Assembly: GCF_000620465.1 (NCBI RefSeq)
Contig: NZ_JIBE01000003.1
Location: 682,001-746,000, forward strand
Source: Ralstonia sp. UNC404CL21Col
Lineage (GTDB): Bacteria; Pseudomonadota; Gammaproteobacteria; Burkholderiales; Burkholderiaceae
Reading direction: 5' to 3'
Length of the DNA: 64,000 nucleotides
In this document: one piece after another, positions 44,655-54,000 of the stretch
Position numbering within the stretch: the first letter of the stretch is position 1
Layout: the number at the start of each line of letters is the position of its first letter
Made by a program: the position numbers and the translations under genes
The notes under the pieces: model-generated
What the model was told of the DNA's origin: nothing
Seen by the model: only the letters and a program-made list of their open reading frames with translations
The model's database searches: none

Positions 44655-45918
44655 AGGCAAGATGCCCGGCAACCATCGTGGCACGTACGCGGCCGGCCAG
44701 CTCAAAGCCCAGATACGGCGAGTTCTTGCCCTGGCTGCGCAGGGTTCGCGGCTCGAGTTTCCACGTTGCATCCGGATCGAACACGCACACGTCGGCCATC
44801 GCACCCACCTCCAGCGAGCCCGCATGCAGACCCAGCACACGGGCGGGCTCGCTCGTGATGCGGGCCAGCGCCTTCGGCAGCTCGACCTTGTGCTCGGCTG
44901 CCCAGCGCAGCGTGAGCGGCAGCAGGGTCTCGAGGCCGGTTGCACCGGGCGTGGCTTCGGCAAACGGCAGCAGCTTCTCGTCGTCGTCCACGGGCGTGTG
45001 GTCCGAGCAGATTGCGTCGATGGTGCCGTCGGCGAGCGCGCGCACGATGCCGTCACGATCACGGCCGGAGCGCAGCGGCGGCACGAAGCGCATCTGCGAA
45101 TTGAAGTAGCCGATGTCGACGTCAGTCAGCGAGATGTGATGGACGTTCACGTCGCACGTCACCGGCAGGCCTTCGGCCTTGGCGCGACGCACGAGGTCGA
45201 TGCCGGCAGCAGACGACAGGCGGCAAAGATGCACGCGGGCACCCGTGCTGCGCATCAGCTCAAAAATGGTATGCAGGCGCACGGTCTCGGCCATCACCGG
45301 CACACCGGACAGGCCCAGGCGCGAAGCCAGCGGCCCGCTTGCTGCCACGCCGCCCTTGCCCAGATACGGATCCTCAGGGCGCAGCCAGACGGTAAAGCCG
45401 AAGGTCTGCGCGTACTGCATCGCACGCATCAGGACCTGCGTATCGATGATCGGCGAGTCGGCCTGCGAGAAGCCCACGCAGCCCGATTCGGTCAGCTCGG
45501 CCATCTCGGTCAGCACCGCGCCTTTGAGACCCACCGTCAGTGCGCCGAGCGGATACACATGCGCCTGGTTCAGGTTGCGCGCACGGAACTTCAGCATCTC
45601 AACCAGGCCGGGTTCGTCCAGCACCGGATCGGTGTCCGGCGGGCACACCAGCGAAGTCACGCCGCCGGCCATCGCCGCAGCCATTTCCGATTCGAGCGTG
45701 GCCTTGTATTCGAAGCCCGGCTCGCGCAGGCGGGCGGACAGGTCAATCAGGCCCGGACACACCACCAGGCCAGTCGCGTCGAGTGTCTTGTTGGCGTGGA
45801 AATCCGCCGGCGCATGGCCGACACCGACCACCTTGCTCGCCGCAATGTACAGATCCTGTTGGGCATCGATGCCGTTGGCCGGGTCGATCAGGCGACCGCC
45901 TTTGATATGCAGTTTCAT
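44641..45918 (-). CDS. pyrX: Dihydroorotase-like PyrC' (PyrX), probably inactive subunit of aspartate transcarbamoylase
   Basis: The 425-residue amidohydrolase-fold protein aligns with dihydroorotases (PGLIDLSARLREPGFEYKA, then ATPGATGLETLLPL) but has lost the zinc ligands. The HxH of active enzymes is replaced by Ser61-Ala-Arg63. The later region reads SDHTPVDDDEK instead of the usual HAPH. In Pseudomonas a similar PyrC' has no activity but is needed to build the PyrB dodecamer. The gene follows pyrB by 8 nt, exactly as there. A true pyrC should exist elsewhere in the genome. Confidence 0.87.
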   Translation of the reverse strand: MKLHIKGGRLIDPANGIDAQQDLYIAASKVVGVGHAPADFHANKTLDATGLVVCPGLIDLSARLREPGFEYKATLESEMAAAMAGGVTSLVCPPDTDPVLDEPGLVEMLKFRARNLNQAHVYPLGALTVGLKGAVLTEMAELTESGCVGFSQADSPIIDTQVLMRAMQYAQTFGFTVWLRPEDPYLGKGGVAASGPLASRLGLSGVPVMAETVRLHTIFELMRSTGARVHLCRLSSAAGIDLVRRAKAEGLPVTCDVNVHHISLTDVDIGYFNSQMRFVPPLRSGRDRDGIVRALADGTIDAICSDHTPVDDDEKLLPFAEATPGATGLETLLPLTLRWAAEHKVELPKALARITSEPARVLGLHAGSLEVGAMADVCVFDPDATWKLEPRTLRSQGKNSPYLGFELAGRVRATMVAGHLAYDGH

Positions 45919-45926
45919 TGCTTTTC

Positions 45927-46898
45927 TTAGTCGTTGTTGCCAGCCACAATGCCCATGACCGCCATGCGCACGGCGATGCCGAACGTCACCTGATTCAGGA
46001 TCACCGATTGCACGCCGTCGGCCACGGCGGAATCGATTTCCACGCCGCGGTTCATCGGGCCGGGGTGCATGACGATGGCATCCGGCTTGGCCAGCGCCAG
46101 GCGCTCCTGCGTGAGGCCGTAGGCCTTGAAGTACTCCTGCGCGGACGGCAACAGCGCACCGCTCATGCGCTCGTTCTGCAGGCGCAGCATGATGACCACG
46201 TCCACGCCCTTGAGGCCCTCTTCCATGTTGTGGAAGACACGCACGCCCATGTGCTCCAGGCCGCCCGGCAGCAGCGTGCGCGGGCCGATGGCACGCACTT
46301 CGGCGCAGCCCAGCGTCGTCAACGCGTGAATGTCGGAACGCGCCACGCGCGAGTGCAGGATGTCACCGACGATGGCCACCGTCAGGTTGGAGAAATCCTT
46401 CTTGTAGTGGCGGATGGTGAACATGTCGAGCAGCCCCTGCGTGGGGTGCGCATGACGGCCATCGCCTGCATTGATCACGTGCACGTGCGGCGCGACGTGC
46501 TCGGCGATCAGGTACGGCGCCCCGGAACTGGCATGCCGCACGACAAACATGTCCGCCTGCATCGCCGACAGGTTGTTGATCGTGTCGAGTAGCGACTCGC
46601 CCTTGCTCGTGGACGACGCATTGATGTTCAGGTTGATCACGTCCGCTGACAGCCGCTTGGCCGCGATCTCGAACGTCGTGCGCGTGCGCGTGGAGTTCTC
46701 GAAGAACAGGTTGAACACGCTCTTGCCGCGCAGCAGCGGCACCTTCTTCACCTCGCGGTCGGAATCCGATACGGACACGAACTGCTGCGCGGTGTCCAGC
46801 ACGTGCGTGAGGATGTCGCGCGACAGTCCCTCGATCGACAGCAGGTGCTTAAGCTCGCCGTTTTTCGTGAGCTGCGGGTTGGCAAAAGTCTTGGGCAT
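45927..46898 (-). CDS. pyrB: Aspartate carbamoyltransferase catalytic chain
   Basis: PyrB (323 residues) condenses carbamoyl phosphate and aspartate in pyrimidine synthesis. [19 protein letters not shown] is the carbamoyl-phosphate site, [16 protein letters not shown] the catalytic His region, and [12 protein letters not shown] the C-terminal signature. The N-terminal extension (about 20 residues beyond the E. coli chain) fits the class A enzyme that associates with PyrC'. No pyrI is present, as expected for this class. Confidence 0.95.
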   Translation of the reverse strand: MPKTFANPQLTKNGELKHLLSIEGLSRDILTHVLDTAQQFVSVSDSDREVKKVPLLRGKSVFNLFFENSTRTRTTFEIAAKRLSADVINLNINASSTSKGESLLDTINNLSAMQADMFVVRHASSGAPYLIAEHVAPHVHVINAGDGRHAHPTQGLLDMFTIRHYKKDFSNLTVAIVGDILHSRVARSDIHALTTLGCAEVRAIGPRTLLPGGLEHMGVRVFHNMEEGLKGVDVVIMLRLQNERMSGALLPSAQEYFKAYGLTQERLALAKPDAIVMHPGPMNRGVEIDSAVADGVQSVILNQVTFGIAVRMAVMGIVAGNND

Positions 46899-46963
46899 GG
46901 AGAAACGAAAGGCGACGAGGTCAGTACAGGTCAGGTCAAAGCAGGTGCGGTGCGCGCTTGAAG

Positions 46964-47482
46964 TCAGGTGCCCTTGGGCTCGCGCGTGAAGGTGAAGCGC
47001 GCAGCAGCGCCCTCGCCGGCTTCGCTCAGCACGAGCGATTCATCGGCGGGCAGCGTGATGCGTTCTCCGATGTAATCCGGCGCAACAGGCAGTTGGCGTT
47101 CACCGCGGTCGACCAGCACGGCCAGCTCCACCGCCGCCGGGCGGCCGTAGTCGAACAGTTCATTGATGGCCGCGCGGATGGTGCGGCCGCTGGCCAGCAC
47201 GTCGTCCACCAGCAGGATGCGGCGCTCGTTCACGTCGAACGGCAGCGTGGTGGGTTGCGCCTTGGCGTGCAGGCCTTTCTTGGCGTAGTCGTCGCGGTGC
47301 ATCGCAACATTGACGACGCCGTATTCCGGCAGGCCAAGGTCATGCGCCAGCCGCCTGGCGATCCAGGCGCCGCCGCTGACAATGCCGGCCACCGACCAAG
47401 TGTGGCCGTCGGCCAGCCGCGTGCGCAGTTGTGCAACGAGGCTCTGGTACAGCGCCTCGGCATCGATCTGTTGCGATGTCAT
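46964..47482 (-). CDS. pyrR: PyrR, pyrimidine operon regulator / uracil phosphoribosyltransferase
   Basis: PyrR (172 residues) is a phosphoribosyltransferase-fold protein; in Bacillus it attenuates pyr mRNA, while in proteobacteria its regulatory role is less clear. The PRPP loop [14 protein letters not shown] (residues 89-102) and [10 protein letters not shown] are typical. The ATG overlaps the ruvX stop (ATGA), so the start is certain. I see no obvious PyrR-type terminator/antiterminator in front of pyrB. Confidence 0.92.
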   Translation of the reverse strand: MTSQQIDAEALYQSLVAQLRTRLADGHTWSVAGIVSGGAWIARRLAHDLGLPEYGVVNVAMHRDDYAKKGLHAKAQPTTLPFDVNERRILLVDDVLASGRTIRAAINELFDYGRPAAVELAVLVDRGERQLPVAPDYIGERITLPADESLVLSEAGEGAAARFTFTREPKGT

Positions 47483-47910
47483 GCGTGTTCGTCGAAAAAC
47501 TGTTGGAGGATGATGCGCGCGGCTTCTGCGTCGAGCACATCGTCGGAAGCACCGGCGTCCTGTGCGGCGATGGACGAATAGCGCTCGTCCACCCAGGTGA
47601 CCGGCAGGCCATAGCGGCCATGCAATTGATTGCCGAAGCGCTTGGCGAGTTTGATCATCGGCTGCTCTTCGCCGTCGGGATGGACGGGCATGCCGACCAC
47701 GAAGCCCACAGGCTGCCATTCGCCGACCAGCCGGCTGATCTGCGCGAAGCGGAAATCGACCGAGCGGTTCGGAATGGTTTCGAGCGCCCGGGCCGAGCGC
47801 GTGATGGAATTGCCGAGCGCCACGCCAATGCGCTTTTCGCCGTAATCGAATGCCAGCAAGGTGCCTTCTGCGGGCATGGAAGCGGAGGCCGGACGCGCCG
47901 GCTCAAGCAT
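47479..47910 (-). CDS. ruvX: RuvX/YqgF, pre-16S rRNA nuclease (Holliday-junction-resolvase-like)
   Basis: The 143-residue RNase H-fold protein processes the 5' end of 16S r[20 protein letters not shown] supplies the first acidic residue, [11 protein letters not shown] and [10 protein letters not shown] the others. The ATG at 47910 is chosen because GAGG lies 6 nt upstream; a GTG at 47922 is possible. It overlaps algH by 8 nt and pyrR by 4 nt. Confidence 0.92.
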   Translation of the reverse strand: MLEPARPASASMPAEGTLLAFDYGEKRIGVALGNSITRSARALETIPNRSVDFRFAQISRLVGEWQPVGFVVGMPVHPDGEEQPMIKLAKRFGNQLHGRYGLPVTWVDERYSSIAAQDAGASDDVLDAEAARIILQQFFDEHA

Positions 47911-48475
47911 GCCCGGCCTCACCCGACAACATGGCGGGGTTAATGCCGAGCAGGTTCAGCGCCGCGGCAAACCGCGCTTCGGGAGGCACGTTGAAGATGA
48001 TCTCGGGATCGGCCTGGACGGTCAGCCAGCCGTTGCGGCTGATTTCGTCTTCCAGTTGACCGGCGCTCCAGCCGGCATACCCGAGCGTCAGGATGAAGCG
48101 GTGTGGGCCGCCGCCTTGGGCAACGGCTTCCAGCACATCCTTGGAGGTGGTCATTTCCAGCCCGCCCGGCACCGCCAGTGACGACGAATACGCGCCTGTG
48201 GCGTCGTGCAGCACAAAGCCGCGCTCGGTCTGCACCGGACCGCCGTAGTACACAGATTGTTCTGCGAGGGGATGGATTTCGAGCTTGAGGTCGATCTTGT
48301 CGAACAGCGTCGCCAAGTCGATGTCGATAGGCCGGTTGATCACGAGCCCGAGCGCGCCGCGCTCGTTGTGCTCGCACATGTACACGACCGTGCCCGAAAA
48401 CGTCGAATCCGCCATGCCGGGCATAGCGATCAGGAACTGATTCGTGAGATTGATGAGTGCGTCAGGCGAGGCCAT
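47903..48475 (-). CDS. algH: AlgH/YqgE (UPF0301) family protein
   Basis: The 190-residue protein matches the UPF0301 family: [52 protein letters not shown] and [15 protein letters not shown]. Pseudomonas AlgH was linked to alginate regulation, but the biochemical role is unknown. It heads the algH-ruvX-pyrR-pyrB-pyrC'-acyltransferase operon. There is no clear Shine-Dalgarno sequence before the ATG at 48475; the MPGM codon 18 residues in is an alternative. Confidence 0.92.
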   Translation of the reverse strand: MASPDALINLTNQFLIAMPGMADSTFSGTVVYMCEHNERGALGLVINRPIDIDLATLFDKIDLKLEIHPLAEQSVYYGGPVQTERGFVLHDATGAYSSSLAVPGGLEMTTSKDVLEAVAQGGGPHRFILTLGYAGWSAGQLEDEISRNGWLTVQADPEIIFNVPPEARFAAALNLLGINPAMLSGEAGHA

Positions 48476-48537
48476 AAGGGGGAGTTTACCAAAAGCCCCC
48501 GGCCGCTGCCCCTCTCATTTGGAGGAATCGGCTCTCG

Positions 48538-48561
48538 GCGCAAGCTTTTTTGGGCTTGCGC
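48538..48561 (-). terminator. Hairpin after rsuA
   Basis: An 8-bp stem GCGCAAGC/GCTTGCGC with an 8-nt loop lies 12 nt past the rsuA stop. The T-rich loop, not a T-tail, weakens the terminator call. Confidence 0.4.
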
Positions 48562-48572
48562 ATTGTGCCGCT

Positions 48573-49319
48573 TCAGGCACTTGACCCACTGGCGTGGGGC
48601 GGCGTGGTGTTCAGCGCTTCCAGATCGGCGGCTTCCAGCCAGCGCCACTCGCCGGGCGCCAGATCGCCGAGCGACAAGCCTCCGATGGCGCTGCGATGCA
48701 ATCCGGCCACGTGGTTGCCGGCGGCGGCCACCATGCGTTTCACCTGGTGGTATTTGCCCTGCGTGAGCGCCATGCGCAGGTGATGCGTGTCTACGCGCTC
48801 GGCCCAGGCGGCGGCAACGTTTTCATTTTCGTCGGCCAGCAGCACGCCGGCGCACAGCTGGGCGATCTGCGCATCGGTCACGGGCTCGGCGGTGGTGATT
48901 TCATACACCTTGGGCACTTGGTGGCGCGGGCTGGTGATGGTGTGGACGAACTGGCCGTCGTCGGTCAGCAGCAGCAACCCCGTGGTGTCCTGGTCGAGCC
49001 GCCCGACGCACTGCACGGCGCGCTCGCGCAGCGGCACCGGCAGCAGCGTGTACACGCTCGGATGATGTTTCGGCTTTTGCGAGCACTCGACGCCAGCCGG
49101 CTTGTTGAGCATCAGATAGGCGCGGGCGTGGTATGCCCAGCGCTCGCCGTCGACCTCGAGCACCAGGCCGGCGGTATCGACCAGCGCATCCGGGCTTTCC
49201 ATCTCGACGCCGTTGATGAATACGAGACCCGCGAGTACGAGGTCCTTGCAATAGCGGCGCGTGCCGAAGCCCTGGGATTGCAGGATGCGATACAGCGGAA
49301 GACGAGAAGAATCAGCCAT
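48573..49319 (-). CDS. rsuA: 16S rRNA pseudouridine synthase (RsuA family)
   Basis: The 248-residue enzyme has an N-terminal S4 RNA-binding domain (LPLYRILQSQGFGTRRYCKD) and a catalytic domain with GRLDQDTTGLLLLTDDG, in which the Asp is the nucleophile. YLMLNKPAGVECSQKP and GKYHQVKRMVAAAGN are the other family landmarks. The pattern resembles RsuA (pseudouridine 516 of 16S rRNA) most, though RluB/E/F relatives share it. The ATG at 49319 starts the S4 domain directly; the longer open frame is ignored. It diverges from the photolyase gene across 79 bp. Confidence 0.88.
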   Translation of the reverse strand: MADSSRLPLYRILQSQGFGTRRYCKDLVLAGLVFINGVEMESPDALVDTAGLVLEVDGERWAYHARAYLMLNKPAGVECSQKPKHHPSVYTLLPVPLRERAVQCVGRLDQDTTGLLLLTDDGQFVHTITSPRHQVPKVYEITTAEPVTDAQIAQLCAGVLLADENENVAAAWAERVDTHHLRMALTQGKYHQVKRMVAAAGNHVAGLHRSAIGGLSLGDLAPGEWRWLEAADLEALNTTPPHASGSSA

Positions 49320-49398
49320 GACAACAACGTGAACAAGACAAAAAGGGGCGATTTTTGCGATACGCTCCGCCAGTCTAAAGAGCAACCGATTCCATCCG

Positions 49399-50955
49399 AT
49401 GCCCTCCACCGCCCCAAACCGCCAGCCATACAACATCGGAGCGCACTTCCAGCGAGGTCTGGTGTGGTTCCGGCGCGATCTGCGGCACTTCGACCACGCG
49501 GCGCTGCATTATGCCCTGCGGCACTGCCGCGAGGTCTATTGCGTGTTCGTGTTCGACCGCGACATCCTCGACGCGCTGCTCGCGCGCGGGCTCAAGGCCG
49601 ACCGCCGCATCGAGTTCATCCGCGCGTCCATCGAGGAACTGCGCAGCGCGTTGCGCGAGGCAGGCGGCGACCTCATCGTCGTGCATGACCACCCTCGCCA
49701 AGCCATTCCCGAGCTCGCCCGCAAGTTGAACATCGAAGCCGTCTTCGCCAACCATGACGAAGAACCTTCCGCGCAGGCCCGCGATGAAGCGGTGCGCAAA
49801 GTGCTCGCCCAGCAGCCGTGCGCCTGGTTCGACTTCAAGGATCAGGTGATCTTCGAGCGCGACGAAATCCTGAACGGGCAAGGCAAACCGTACGGCGTCT
49901 TCACGCCTTACAAGAATGCCTGGTTGGCCGCGCTGACGCCGTTTGACTTGCGTGCGTACCCCACGGAGCCCTACTTCGGCGCCCTGGCCAAGCCACCGCA
50001 GGCGCTCACGCAGCCTACGCCCGCGCTGGAAGCGATGGGCTTCGCACGCACCAACCTGTCGGAAATCGCCCTGCCCAGCGGCATGTCGGGCGGGCAAACC
50101 CTGCTCGACGAGTTTGAAGAGCGCATGGACGACTACCATGCGCGCCGCGACTTTCCCGCCGTGCGCGGGCCCAGCTATCTGTCAACGCATTTGCGCTTTG
50201 GCACCGTGTCGATCCGCACGCTGGCCGCGCGTGCCCACGCCGCCATGCTGCGCGGCAGCCGGGGCGCGGCGACGTGGCTGTCGGAGCTGGTCTGGCGGGA
50301 TTTCTATTTCATGATCCTGCATCACCGCCCGGACCTGGCAGACGGCGCCGCCTTCCATCCGGAATTCGATCGCATCCGCTGGGTGGACGGCGACACTGGC
50401 GACGCGCGCTTTGAAGCATGGAAGGCCGCGCGTACCGGTTATCCACTCGTCGATGCGGCCATGCTGCAGATCTTCCAGAGCGGCTACATGCACAACCGCC
50501 TGCGCATGGTGGCGGCCAGTTTTCTCATCAAGGATCTTGGTATCGACTGGCGGCGCGGCGAGCAGTATTTTGCCGACGTGCTCAACGATTTCGACTTTTC
50601 CGCCAACAACGGCGGCTGGCAGTGGGCGGCGTCCAGCGGGTGCGACGCGCAACCGTGGTTCCGCATCTTCAACCCGGTCACGCAGTCGGAGAAGTTCGAC
50701 CCGCAGGGCCGCTTCATCCGCAAGTACCTGCCGCAACTGGCGAAGCTGCCCGACAAGTACATCCATGCGCCATGGACCGCGCCCGCCAATGTACTGAAGG
50801 AAGCCGGCATCGTGCTGGGCGAGACGTATCCGCTGCCCATCGTCGATCACGCGACCGCGCGCGCAGCAACGCTCGACCGCTACGCCGTCACCAAGGCACA
50901 TCGCACATCGGGCGCTGAGGCCGCGGCGCTCAGCAAGGCCAGCGCCGACGATTGA
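49399..50955 (+). CDS. phrB: Deoxyribodipyrimidine photolyase (class I CPD photolyase family)
   Basis: The 518-residue flavoprotein repairs UV cyclobutane pyrimidine dimers using light. The N-terminal antenna domain begins LVWFRRDLRHFDHAALHYAL. The FAD-binding half contains YLSTHLRFGTVSIR, ELVWRDFYFMILHH, TGYPLVDAAMLQ, and NDFDFSANNGGWQWAAS. The last motif includes the Trp/Asn residues around FAD typical of CPD photolyases, so a cryptochrome is less likely. A strong bidirectional terminator follows. Confidence 0.93.
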   Translation: MPSTAPNRQPYNIGAHFQRGLVWFRRDLRHFDHAALHYALRHCREVYCVFVFDRDILDALLARGLKADRRIEFIRASIEELRSALREAGGDLIVVHDHPRQAIPELARKLNIEAVFANHDEEPSAQARDEAVRKVLAQQPCAWFDFKDQVIFERDEILNGQGKPYGVFTPYKNAWLAALTPFDLRAYPTEPYFGALAKPPQALTQPTPALEAMGFARTNLSEIALPSGMSGGQTLLDEFEERMDDYHARRDFPAVRGPSYLSTHLRFGTVSIRTLAARAHAAMLRGSRGAATWLSELVWRDFYFMILHHRPDLADGAAFHPEFDRIRWVDGDTGDARFEAWKAARTGYPLVDAAMLQIFQSGYMHNRLRMVAASFLIKDLGIDWRRGEQYFADVLNDFDFSANNGGWQWAASSGCDAQPWFRIFNPVTQSEKFDPQGRFIRKYLPQLAKLPDKYIHAPWTAPANVLKEAGIVLGETYPLPIVDHATARAATLDRYAVTKAHRTSGAEAAALSKASADD

Positions 50956-50973
50956 AGATCGCCACGCGCCAAA

Positions 50974-51010
50974 AACAACGGGCCGGTGTGTTACCGGCCC
51001 GTTGTTGTTT
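50974..51010. terminator. Bidirectional rho-independent terminator between phrB and chpA
   Basis: A perfect 14-bp stem (50974-50987 with 50993-51006) closes a 5-nt loop, with A-rich sequence before and T-rich sequence after it. It serves the two convergent genes. Confidence 0.9.
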
Positions 51011-51025
51011 CTGCGAGGCGCCTCG

Positions 51026-54000
51026 TCAGCCGGCGTTGGCCGCCGGCGCACGCTCGCCGATGAGGTTGCGCAGATGCTGCAGCAGTTCCTCTTCGTTGTA
51101 CGGCTTACCGAGGTAGACGTTCACGCCGATCTCCGCTGCGTAACGGCGGTGTTTGTCCGCCGTACGCGAGGTGATCATGATGATCGGCGTGGCGCCGATG
51201 CGTTCGTCCGCACGTACGTTGCGCGTGAGGTCGAAGCCGTCCATGTGCGGCATCTCGATGTCGACGAGCATTGCGTCAGGCGTGATCTCCTGCAACTGAC
51301 GCAGCGCATCCACACCGTCGCGTGCGAGCACGGCCTGGTAGCCGGAGCGCGTGAGCAGACGCTGCGTGACCTTGCGCACCGTCAGCGAATCGTCGACCAC
51401 CATGACGATCGGCTGTGTGGCGAGGCCCGGCACGGCGTCGGTGCTGCCGTCGCGCTGCAGCTCGGCCACGGCGCCCGTGGCTTCCGGGTCTGACAGGCTG
51501 CGCGCAACCGCTTCGCGCTCGAAGCGCTGCGTGAGCACCACGGGGTTGTAGATGAGCACGATTTCGCCGTCGCCCAGCGTCGTTGCACCGGCAATGCCTT
51601 CCAGACGCGCGAGGTGCGGGCCAATGTGCTTGACCACCACTTCGCGGTTGCCGATCACTTCGTCGACGTGCACGGCGGCACGGTCAGCACCGTTGCGCAC
51701 CACCACAGCCGGCGAGTACTTGCGTCCGCCCGTGACAGACGTTGCTTCTTCAAGCAGCGCGCCAAAGTAGTGGAACGGCACCGGCCCGGTCGGCAATTGC
51801 AGCGCAGCCGCGTTGTACGCCTCGGCCAGCGCCTGCGGGCGCAGTTGCTGCACGTGGTCGATCATGCCCGACGGAATCGCGTACACACGCTCGCTCACAC
51901 GCACCAGCAGCACCTGCGTAATCGCAGTCGTCAGCGGCAGGTGGATGGTGAAGCGCGTGCCGACTTCCGGCGTGGTCTGCAGCGAGATCCGGCCGCCCAG
52001 GGCGACGGTTTCCGCACGCACCACGTCCATGCCCACGCCGCGGCCGGCCAGTTCCGACACCTGATCGGCAGTGGAGAAACCCGGCGTGAAGATCATCTCG
52101 GTGAGGCGCGCGTCGCTGGCTTCTTCGTCGGCGGCCAGCAGTTGACGCTCCAATGCTCGGGCGCGGATGCGGTCGAGATTCAGCCCGGCACCGTCGTCGA
52201 CGAAGTGCAGCACGACTTCGTTACCCTCTTGCTGCACTTCCAGCGTGAGTTCACCGGCGGGGGCCTTGCCCTTGGCGCGGCGCTCGTCGGCGGATTCAAT
52301 GCCGTGCGCCACCGCGTTGCGGATCATGTGCTCGAGCGGACCGCCCATGCGGTCCAGCACGCTGCGATCCAGTTCCACCGTACCGCCCTTGATGAACAGC
52401 CGGACTTCCTTGCCGGTTTCCGCTGCGGCCTGGCGCGCCACGCGATACAGACGGTCGGCCACGGTATCGAACTGCACCATGCGCGCGCGCATCAGGCTGC
52501 GCTGCAGACCGCGCGTGAGGCGCGCCTGCGTTTCCAGATCGAGCGATGCCTGATCGAAACCGCGGAACAAGTTCTGCTGCACCGTCGCCACGTCGTTGAC
52601 GGACTCGGCCATCATTCGCGTGAGTTCCTGCAAGCGCGTGAAGCGGTCGAACTCCAGGGGGTCGAACGCTTCGGAGTGTGCTGCCGCATCGGCAATGCGC
52701 GACTCCATCTGCGTTTCGGCCTGGATTTCGATCTCGCGCACCTGCGAGCGCAAACGCGCCACGTTGTCGTTCAGTTCCGACAGATAGGTCTTCAGCGCAT
52801 CGACTTCCGACTCAAGGCGCGCACGCGCCGCACCGACTTCACCCGCATCGTTGATGAGCGAATCGAGCGCACGCGCCTGCACCCGCACCATCGCCCGCTG
52901 GCGTTCGGCCACTTCCAGCGCCTCGGCTTCGGGGCTGCGCGTACCGGTCAGATCCACGCTCGTCGACACTGCAACCGCCGGCAGCATCGACGCGGAGGAC
53001 GATGCCTGCGCATCGGCGGTTTGCTGCACATCGGCGGCATCGGCAAGGCCGGCGTCGAGCGGCAGCAGGTTGCCCGCGCCCAGCGCATCGACGTGCGCCT
53101 GAATGCGGTCGAACCAGACGTAGAGCTTGCGGAACAGCGCGTCGTCCACGCGGTTCTGGCGCAAGCCGCCTTCAATGGCGCTCTCCATTTCGTGCGCGGC
53201 CTGGCCCAGCGTCATGGCGCCCGCCATGCGCGCACTGCCCTTGACGGTGTGCAGATTGCGCAGCAGCAGGCCAGCGGCATTGCGGTCCTGCGGCGCGGCT
53301 TCCCACGCACGCAGATGCTGGCCCAACTCGGGCAGCGCAACGTGCGCTTCCTCCAGGAAAATCTCGAGCAGCGCCGGGTCGAGCGCGTCGGTCGGCGCCT
53401 GGCGGACCAGTTCGCCCACAGCGGGCTCGGCCACCGGCGACTCGTGCGCGGGCACGAACGTCGACGTCACCTGTGCCGGTTCAAAGTCGGGCTCGCCAGC
53501 CAGGCCCGCGGTTTCGTTCTCGGCTTGTTCGGCTTCGGTAAAGGCGGCAGGCGCCGGCTCCAGCGGCAGGCGCGGACGCACGAGCAGCCGCTCGCACAGT
53601 TCGTCCAGGCTGCGGCGCAGCGGCTCGTCGGTCTCCGGCCAGAGGCTGGCGGCAAATTGATGCAGCATGCCGCGCATGCGCTCGACGGCTTGATCGAGCA
53701 GGCGGAAGTCGCCCGGATGCATCGCCACCGGACGGCTGTTCAGGTTCAGCAGCACCTGCTCCAGCGCGGCAGCCAACTGGCGCACGGGTTCCAGTTCAAC
53801 TACGGCGGAGCTGCCTTGCAGCGTGTGCGCGGCGCGCAGGGCCAGCTCGCTCGGCGGCGTGCGGCCTTCGTGGCGCCACTCCGAGAAATCCACGCCCAGG
53901 CGGCGGATCAGATCATCGGCTTCCTGCAGGTAGACGTTGTACAGCGCCACGCTGATGCGGACCGGACCAATCTCCTTCACGCCATCGTCGTGCGGTGCTT

